The translations under genes and the position numbers were made by a program. A stretch of 64,000 bases of DNA, taken from positions 682,001-746,000 of the forward strand of contig NZ_NEVL01000003.1 in the NCBI RefSeq assembly GCF_002261335.1. Direction: 5' to 3'. Each line of letters starts with the position of its first letter. The stretch's first letter is position 1. Shown one piece after another: positions 58,758 to 64,000 of the stretch. A model generated the notes under the pieces. It saw only the letters and a program-made list of their open reading frames with translations. It was not told the DNA's origin and ran no database searches. This stretch comes from Bordetella genomosp. 1 (GTDB taxonomy: Bacteria; Pseudomonadota; Gammaproteobacteria; Burkholderiales; Burkholderiaceae_B).

Positions 58758-59534
58758 TCACTTGTCGACGAAGGCGCGTTCGAACACGTAGTCGCCGGGC
58801 TCGCCCACGCCGGGCGAGGCCTCGAAGCCGCGCTTGTCGAGCATCGCGCGGATGTCGGCCAGCATGTGCGGGCTGCCGCAGATCATGGCGCGGTCGACGG
58901 CCGGATCCAGCGGCGGCAGGCCGATGTCTTCGAACAGCTTGCCGTTTTCGACCAGCTCGGTGATGCGGCCTTGGTTGCGGAACGGCTCGCGCGTGACCGT
59001 GGGGTAATAGATCAGCTTGTCGCGCACGATGTCGCCGAAGAATTCGTTCTCGGGCAGCTCGCGCTCGATGAAGTCGGCGTAGGCCAGCTCGCTGGCGAAA
59101 CGCACGCCGTGCAGCAGCACGACCTTCTCGTAGCGTTCGTAGATCTCGGGATCCTTGATGATGCTCATGAAGGGTGCGAGACCGGTGCCGGTGCCGAACA
59201 GGTAGAGATGCTTGCCCGGGCGCAGGTCGTCGACGACCAGCGTGCCCACGGGCTTGCGGCTCACCAGGATCGTGTCGCCCTCTTTCAGATGCTGCAGGCG
59301 CGAGGTCAGCGGACCGTCCTGCACCTTGATGCTCAGGAATTCGAGGTTTTCTTCGTAGTTTGCGCTGGCGATGCTGTAGGCGCGCATCAGCGGCTTGCCT
59401 TCGACTTCCAGGCCGATCATCACGAAGTGACCGTTGTGGAAGCGCAGCGCGGCGTCGCGCGTGCAGGTGAAGGAGAACAGAGTGTCGTTCCAGTGGCGCA
59501 CGCTGAGCACGCGCTCGGTGTTGAAAGCTGCCAT
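58758..59534 (-). CDS. fpr: Ferredoxin/flavodoxin-NADP+ reductase
   Basis: This 258-residue FAD enzyme exchanges electrons between NADPH and ferredoxin or flavodoxin and helps oxidative-stress defence. It has the FAD-binding MRAYSIASANYEENLEFLSIKV, NADP-binding FGTGTGLAPFMSIIKDPEIYERYEKVVLLHGVR, ICGSPHMLADIRAML and the C-terminal YVFERAFVDK. These are features of the subclass I bacterial FPR (Pseudomonas/Azotobacter type, C-terminal aromatic replaced by an FVDK/FVEK end). I chose the ATG at 59534 (MAAFNTERVLSV), where family similarity starts. The gene is monocistronic. Confidence 0.93.
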   Translation of the reverse strand: MAAFNTERVLSVRHWNDTLFSFTCTRDAALRFHNGHFVMIGLEVEGKPLMRAYSIASANYEENLEFLSIKVQDGPLTSRLQHLKEGDTILVSRKPVGTLVVDDLRPGKHLYLFGTGTGLAPFMSIIKDPEIYERYEKVVLLHGVRFASELAYADFIERELPENEFFGDIVRDKLIYYPTVTREPFRNQGRITELVENGKLFEDIGLPPLDPAVDRAMICGSPHMLADIRAMLDKRGFEASPGVGEPGDYVFERAFVDK

Positions 59535-59913
59535 GTCGTTCTTGAGGATTGCGGCCGCTGGGGCCGGAAGGCATCGGCGCACGCCGAGACCGGAAAGTGG
59601 CGCAGGGGGAGCAGCGCGACGACGCCGGCGTGATGACGGACCCGATGCCGAACCGGCATCCGGCGCCAGGCCATCCTCGGCCGCGCGGCGGGCTGAAATC
59701 CCTGCCTTTTACCCTGCAACTCCCGCGGCCAGAGGCCTAGGGTTACTACGGATTCTACCCGATCCAGCTGATAATTGCTCTCATTAATCCGTAATACCCT
59801 TATAGCTTTTGCGTTGGGTCAAGCCCGGCGGACATGCGCAAAAGTTGGATCTTCACGGCCCCGACCCGGCGTGCGATCGGCCCGCCTCAGAGGCGTCTTA
59901 TCCTGTCAGGAAG
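59535..59913. other. Divergent non-coding region between fpr and the iron-transport operon
   Basis: These 379 bp show no convincing gene. The part near 59740-59820 is AT-richer (ataattgctc, ttaatccgta, ataccct) and probably holds the minus-strand fpr promoter, but no clear boxes were found. Confidence 0.45.
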
Positions 59914-59943
59914 TTGAACGAAATCAGGGTTTTCTGGTATTGT
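59914..59943 (+). promoter_or_regulatory. Promoter of the ferric iron transport operon
   Basis: TTGAAC (59914-59919) and TATTGT (59938-59943) with an 18-bp spacer give a fair sigma-70 promoter whose start would fall near 59950, just at the Fur box. Confidence 0.5.
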
Positions 59944-59950
59944 CCGGCTC

Positions 59951-59969
59951 TCAGTTGATAATCATTTTC
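59951..59969. promoter_or_regulatory. Fur box overlapping the transcription start of the iron operon
   Basis: The half GATAATCATTTTC (59957-59969) matches the Fur consensus half-site region at 12 of 13 positions; the left six bases match poorly, about 13 of 19 overall. It sits immediately downstream of the promoter and 42 bp before the ATG, fitting Fe-Fur repression. Confidence 0.65.
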
Positions 59970-60010
59970 GTTAGCGCGACGCCGCGCCGACGAGCACCGG
60001 AGAGACCCTG

Positions 60011-61069
60011 ATGTCGACCAAGCGCCCCTCGATCATTTCGATGCGTCCCCTGATGGCTGCCCTGGCCCTGGCCGGCGCGTCCGCCGGCTTTGCCTCCACG
60101 GCCTTCGCCGCCGAAGAGGTCAGCCTCTACACCACGCGCGAGCCCAAGCTGATCCAGCCGCTGCTCGACGCCTTCACCAAAGACACCGGCATCAAGGTCA
60201 ACACCGTCTTCGTGAAAGACGGCCTGCTCGAGCGCGTGAAGGCCGAAGGCGCCAAGTCGCCCGCCGACGTGCTCATGACCGTGGACATCGGCAACCTGAT
60301 CGACCTGGTCGACGGCGGCGTGACCCAGTCGGTGAAGTCCGACACGCTGAACTCGGTGATCCCGGCCAACCTGCGCGGCGCCGACGGCAAATGGTACGCC
60401 CTGTCGCTGCGCGACCGCGTGCTCTACGTCGAAAAAGACCTGAAGCTGGAGAAGTTCAACTACGAAGACCTGGCCGATCCCAAGTGGAAGGGCAAGGTCT
60501 GCATCCGCTCGGGCCAGCACCCCTACAACACCGCCATGATCGCGGCCATGATCGCCCATGACGGCGCCGAGGCCACCGAGAAGTGGCTGCGCGGCGTGAA
60601 GGCCAACCTGGCCCGCAAGGCCACCGGCGGCGACCGCGACGTGGCGCGCGACATCCTGGGCGGCATCTGCGACATCGGCCTGGCCAACGCCTACTACGTG
60701 GGCCACATGAAGAATTCGGAGCCGGGCACCGACGCGCGCAAGTGGGGCGATGCCATCAAGGTCATCCGCCCGACCTTCGCCAACGACAAGAGCCAGGGCA
60801 CCCACGTCAACGTGAGCGGCGCCGCCGTCGCGGCCAACGCGCCGCACAAGGCCAACGCCGTCAAGCTGCTCGAATACCTGGTGTCCGAACCGGCCCAGAC
60901 GCTCTACGCCCAGGCCAACTACGAGTACCCGATCCGCCAGGGCGTGAAGCTCGACCCGGTGGTGGCCAGCTTCGGCCCGCTCAAGGTCGACCAGCTGCCC
61001 GTCGCCGAGATCGCCAAGCATCGCAAGCAGGCCAGCGAACTGGTCGACAAGGTCGGCTTCGACAACTGA
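60011..61069 (+). CDS. fbpA: Ferric iron ABC transporter periplasmic binding protein (FbpA/FutA-type)
   Basis: This 352-residue periplasmic iron-binding protein has a signal peptide ending FASTAFA before AEEVSLYTTREPKLIQPLL, the FutA/FbpA/IdiA N-terminal pattern. PADVLMTVDIGNLIDLVDGGV, KGKVCIRSGQHPYNTAM, GICDIGLANAYYVGHM (the tyrosine pair used for Fe3+ coordination) and THVNVSGAAVAANAPHK follow. It supplies Fe3+ to the permease and ATPase encoded next. The upstream Fur box supports induction by iron starvation. Two hairpins follow the gene. Confidence 0.93.
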   Translation: MSTKRPSIISMRPLMAALALAGASAGFASTAFAAEEVSLYTTREPKLIQPLLDAFTKDTGIKVNTVFVKDGLLERVKAEGAKSPADVLMTVDIGNLIDLVDGGVTQSVKSDTLNSVIPANLRGADGKWYALSLRDRVLYVEKDLKLEKFNYEDLADPKWKGKVCIRSGQHPYNTAMIAAMIAHDGAEATEKWLRGVKANLARKATGGDRDVARDILGGICDIGLANAYYVGHMKNSEPGTDARKWGDAIKVIRPTFANDKSQGTHVNVSGAAVAANAPHKANAVKLLEYLVSEPAQTLYAQANYEYPIRQGVKLDPVVASFGPLKVDQLPVAEIAKHRKQASELVDKVGFDN

Positions 61070-61076
61070 TGTCCGG

Positions 61077-61142
61077 GATGCCCCGCCGCGCGCGGGGCAT
61101 CGCGAGCGCCAGACCGGCAAAGCGGCTTCGTGCCGCTTTTGT
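61077..61142 (+). terminator. Tandem hairpins between the iron-binding protein and permease genes
   Basis: The first is a 10-bp stem (61077-61086 and 61092-61101). The second is a terminator-like stem AAAGCGGC (61119-61126) and GCCGCTTT (61132-61139) with a TTCGT loop and U-rich end. Together they probably cause partial termination so that binding protein exceeds permease. Confidence 0.7.
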
Positions 61143-61196
61143 GCTTTACAGCGGGCCCGCGCGCCCTGCCCGCTTCACGCATCTCACTGAACACGC

Positions 61197-62882
61197 ATGC
61201 ACATCGAATCGACCGCGCGTGCCGCTCCCGCCCGGGGCTGGCGACTGCGCCGCTCCGAACGCGGCGGCGGCTGGCTCGCCGGCGCCCTGCTGATCGCGCT
61301 GGCCGTGCTGGCCCCCATCGCGGCGCTGGTGTGGTGGGCGGCCGACGCCGACCTCGCCCACTGGCAGCACCTGGCGCGCTTCGTGCTGCCGCAGGCGCTC
61401 ACCAACACCGCCATCCTGCTGGCCGGCGTGGGCGTGCTGGTCACGTGTCTGGGCACCGGCGCGGCCTGGCTGGTCACGGCCTATGAGTTTCCGACCCGGC
61501 GCATGCTGACCTGGGCGCTGCTGCTGCCGCTGGCCGTGCCCACCTACATCATCGCCTTCGCCTACCTGGACCTGCTGCACCCGATCGGGCCGATCCAGAG
61601 TGGCATCCGCACCCTGCTCGGCTACGACAGCCCGCGCCAGTTCCGCCTGCCCGACCTGCGCTCGATCTACGGCGCCATCTTCGTGCTGGGCTTCGTGCTC
61701 TACCCCTATGTGTATCTCAGCACCCGCGTCATGTTCATGACGCAGGCCGCGAGCCTGCTGGAAGCGGCGCGCACGCTGGGCGCGGGGCGCTTCGGCGTGT
61801 TCACGCGCGTGGCGCTGCCGCTCGCGCGCCCGGCCATCGCGGTCGGCGTTAGCCTGGCCCTGCTCGAGACGCTCAACGACATCGGCGCCTCCGAGTTCCT
61901 CGGCGTGCAGACCCTCACGGTGTCGGTCTACACCACCTGGGTCACGCGCAGCGACCTGGCGGGCGCGGCGCAGATCGCGCTCACCATGCTGCTGTTCGTG
62001 GTCGGCCTGATCCTGCTGGAACGCCACGGCCGCAAGCGCCAGCGCTACGCCAACACGCAGCGCATGCGGCCGATGCAGCCGCGCCGGCTGCACGGCGTGC
62101 ACGCGCTCGCCGCCATCGTGCTGGGCTGGATCCCGGTGCTGCTGGGCTTCGTCGCGCCGGCCGCCTATCTGGTCTGGGAAACCTACAAGCGCCTGCACCT
62201 GGTGGGCGGCGTGTCGGGCCAGCTGCTGATGGGCCTGAAGAACACGCTGCTGATCGCCACCGCCGCCACCCTGATCACGCTGGTCTGCGGCCTGATCGTG
62301 GCCTGGGCCGGCCGCACCCTGCGCGAGAGCGCGCGCTTCAATCCCGGCCGCATGTGCGCCCGCGTCGCGAGCCTGGGCTATGCCGTGCCCGGCACCGTGC
62401 TGGCCATCGGCCTGCTCACACCCTTCACCTGGCTCGACCGGGTCGCCGGCGGCGTGTTCGGCGTCGAGGGCATGCTGCTGATGGGCAGCATGGGCGCGCT
62501 GGTGGTTGCGTACACGATCCGCTTTCTTGCGATCTCGACGGGCGGCATCGAGGCCGGCCTGGCGCGCATCCCGGCCTCGCTCGAACAGGCCTCGCGCCTG
62601 CTGGGCGAGACGCCCGCGGGCACGCTGCGCCGCGTCCACCTGCCGCTGCTGCGCCCGGCGCTGGCCGCGGCCGCGCTGCTGGTGTTCGTGGACACCATGA
62701 AAGAACTGCCCGCCACCCTGCTGCTGCGACCGATGAACTTCGACACGCTGGCGACCTGGCTCTACGCCGAGGCCGCGCGCGGCACCTACGAAGAAGGCGC
62801 GGTCGCCGCGCTGGCCATCGTGCTCGCGGGCCTGTTGCCGGTCATCCTGCTGGCACGAACGAATTTGAAGATGGGACATTGA
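61197..62882 (+). CDS. fbpB: Ferric iron ABC transporter permease (FbpB-type, fused double permease)
   Basis: This 561-residue inner-membrane permease has about 12 helices and two internally duplicated permease domains, as in FbpB/SfuB. Both EAA coupling loops are visible: LLEAARTLGAGRFGVFTRVALPLARPAI in the first half and LEQASRLLGETPAGTLRRVHLPLLRPAL in the second. NDIGASEFLGVQTLTVSVYTTWVTRSDLAGAAQIAL and PATLLLRPMNFDTLATWLY are family features. It forms the channel for Fe3+ with its own fused dimer. One base separates its stop from the ATPase gene. Confidence 0.94.
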   Translation: MHIESTARAAPARGWRLRRSERGGGWLAGALLIALAVLAPIAALVWWAADADLAHWQHLARFVLPQALTNTAILLAGVGVLVTCLGTGAAWLVTAYEFPTRRMLTWALLLPLAVPTYIIAFAYLDLLHPIGPIQSGIRTLLGYDSPRQFRLPDLRSIYGAIFVLGFVLYPYVYLSTRVMFMTQAASLLEAARTLGAGRFGVFTRVALPLARPAIAVGVSLALLETLNDIGASEFLGVQTLTVSVYTTWVTRSDLAGAAQIALTMLLFVVGLILLERHGRKRQRYANTQRMRPMQPRRLHGVHALAAIVLGWIPVLLGFVAPAAYLVWETYKRLHLVGGVSGQLLMGLKNTLLIATAATLITLVCGLIVAWAGRTLRESARFNPGRMCARVASLGYAVPGTVLAIGLLTPFTWLDRVAGGVFGVEGMLLMGSMGALVVAYTIRFLAISTGGIEAGLARIPASLEQASRLLGETPAGTLRRVHLPLLRPALAAAALLVFVDTMKELPATLLLRPMNFDTLATWLYAEAARGTYEEGAVAALAIVLAGLLPVILLARTNLKMGH

Positions 62883-62883
62883 G

Positions 62884-63663
62884 ATGGCGTCCGACCTGCT
62901 GGAAATTTCGCATATCGCACTGGGCTACGACACGCCCGCCGGCCTCAAGGCCGTGGTGCGCGACCTGAGCCTGGGCCTGCCCGCCGGCCACATCGGCTGC
63001 CTGCTGGGCGAGTCGGGCTGCGGCAAGACCACCGTGCTGCGCAGCATCGCCGGCTTCGAGCCCGTGCGCGCCGGCCACATCGCGCTGGGCGGCCGCGTGC
63101 TCTCGTCGGCCACCGAACAGGTGGCCCCCGAACGCCGCAACGTCGGCATGATGTTCCAGGATTACGCGCTGTTCCCGCACCTCACCGTGAGCGAAAACGT
63201 GGCCTTCGGCCTGCGCAAGATGGAGCGCGCGGCCCGCACCGCGCGCGTGACCGAAATGCTGGAGCTGGTCGGCCTGGCCCACGTCGCGGCCAGCTACCCC
63301 CACGAAATCTCCGGTGGCCAGCAGCAACGCGTCGCCCTGGCCCGCGCCCTCGCCCCCTCCCCCGAACTGCTGCTGCTCGACGAACCCTTCTCGAACCTCG
63401 ACGTCGACACCCGCGAACGCCTCGCCTTCGAGGTCCGCGACATCCTCAAGACCACCGGCCACACGGCCATCCTCGTCACCCACAACCAGGCCGAAGCCTT
63501 CGCCATCGCCGACCGCATCGGCATCATGGCCAATGGCGAGATCGCGCAGTGGGACACCCCCTACAACCTGCGCCACACCCCCGCCAGCGATTTCGTGCGC
63601 GACTTCATCCGGCGGGAGACGCTGGTGGAGCAACGGGAGCAGGCTTATGCGCGGGGAAGGTGA
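62884..63663 (+). CDS. fbpC: Ferric iron ABC transporter ATP-binding protein (FbpC-type, short form)
   Basis: This 259-residue ATPase has Walker A GESGCGKTT, Q-loop MMFQDYALFPHLTVSENVAFGL, signature ISGGQQQRVALARALA, Walker B LLLLDEPFSNLDVDTRE and H-loop VTHNQAEAFAIADRIG. At 259 residues it lacks most of the C-terminal regulatory OB domain of classical FbpC (about 350), so it may not show the same allosteric control. The stop at 63661-63663 is followed by lower-GC sequence with no terminator seen. Confidence 0.93.
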   Translation: MASDLLEISHIALGYDTPAGLKAVVRDLSLGLPAGHIGCLLGESGCGKTTVLRSIAGFEPVRAGHIALGGRVLSSATEQVAPERRNVGMMFQDYALFPHLTVSENVAFGLRKMERAARTARVTEMLELVGLAHVAASYPHEISGGQQQRVALARALAPSPELLLLDEPFSNLDVDTRERLAFEVRDILKTTGHTAILVTHNQAEAFAIADRIGIMANGEIAQWDTPYNLRHTPASDFVRDFIRRETLVEQREQAYARGR

Positions 63664-64000
63664 GGTGGGCAGTTTAGGTGTGGGGAATCGTTGAACGGAC
63701 GCGGTGCATATGCTGGCTTGCGAATGCCGGCAGTTCTTTGCAAGTGCATCGTCAAACAACCTGTTCTACCCGCTTGATCGCACCATGACAAAGCGTCTGT
63801 AGAGGGATATTCCCGAGCACCCACCGCGCATGCCGAACTGACTTTGGCCATGTTGCTGCAACGATTGGCACATGTCGATCAACCTGCGATAGCGTTGCTG
63901 CCCCGTCTACCACCATCTCCTCCCTTCAAAAACCAACTAAGTCTTCCCACAGAAGGGGGAGTCGATTTGGCCCGCCAGCAGCTCGTTCTGGACAGCTACG
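63664..64000 (+). other. Lower-GC tail of the window, possible 5' part of an unrecognised gene
   Basis: After the FbpC gene no feature is clear to about 63775. From 63778 to the window end one plus-strand frame stays open (74 codons) with an ATG at 63850 (MLLQRLAHVDQPAIALLPRL, later VDLARQQLVLDSY). I recognise no family. Base composition differs from the rest of the window and the stop at 63775 interrupts a preceding open stretch in the same frame. It may be a gene start, a pseudogene remnant or noise. Confidence 0.25.

Noticed and set aside
63664-64000. Insertion sequence or transposase start at the window end
   Set aside because: No terminal inverted repeat, target duplication or transposase motif is visible in the sequence available.

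Overview
The window is GC-rich, densely packed proteobacterial chromosome. Its content points to a beta-proteobacterium of the Alcaligenaceae (Bordetella/Achromobacter type): a Bug-family (TctC-like) tricarboxylate-transport binding protein, a ridA-recG-oxyR-dps order, paralogous Liv binding proteins, and a Vi-antigen-like capsule locus built on kpsMTE. This assignment is inferred from gene content, not from a marker gene.

Layout. Positions 1-2022 hold the end of an N-acyl-D-amino-acid deacylase gene translationally coupled to an aspartate/glutamate racemase. Then come a chemoreceptor (2071-4026) and a complete branched-chain amino-acid ABC operon, livK-H-M-G-F (4328-9171, minus strand). Next are proC with a coupled YhhQ-type transporter gene (9521-10932), a Pho-box-preceded ugpBAEC glycerol-3-phosphate operon (11141-15624), an RstBA-like two-component system (15695-17714), a second Liv-type binding protein and a small serine hydrolase (19174-19788).

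The centre (20353-50389) is a 30-kb capsule locus bounded by terminators. A plus-strand pair encodes a 2525-residue iterative-type polyketide/fatty-acid synthase (KS-AT-DH-degenerate MT-ER-KR-ACP, no thioesterase) and an alpha-oxoamine synthase. It converges on a 12-gene minus-strand operon: kpsM, kpsT, kpsE, a TviE-like glycosyltransferase, an SGNH-like protein, an OPX lipoprotein (wza), UDP-HexNAc dehydrogenase and epimerase (wbpO/wbpP = tviB/tviC type), kpsC, kpsS, an SDR and an LtaS-like phosphotransferase. Diverging from kpsM are two more glycosyltransferases and a TviD-like SGNH/TPR protein. The sugar-making and acetylating genes therefore resemble the Vi (poly-GalNAcA) system. Export and lipid-linker genes are of the KpsC/KpsS type. 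A WcbR/WcbT/WcbP/WcbQ-like set looks able to build an unusual, possibly sphingoid-like, lipid. How these parts join is the main open question of the window.

After the capsule come dps, oxyR, recG and ridA (minus strand). They are followed by a LysR regulator divergent from a DUF1446/AtuA-like gene pair and a Bug binding protein, then a ferredoxin-NADP reductase, and a Fur-box-preceded ferric iron ABC transporter (60011-63663). The last 337 bases are lower in GC and hold at most the start of a gene that runs off the window. No tRNA, rRNA, CRISPR array, insertion sequence or attachment site was seen.
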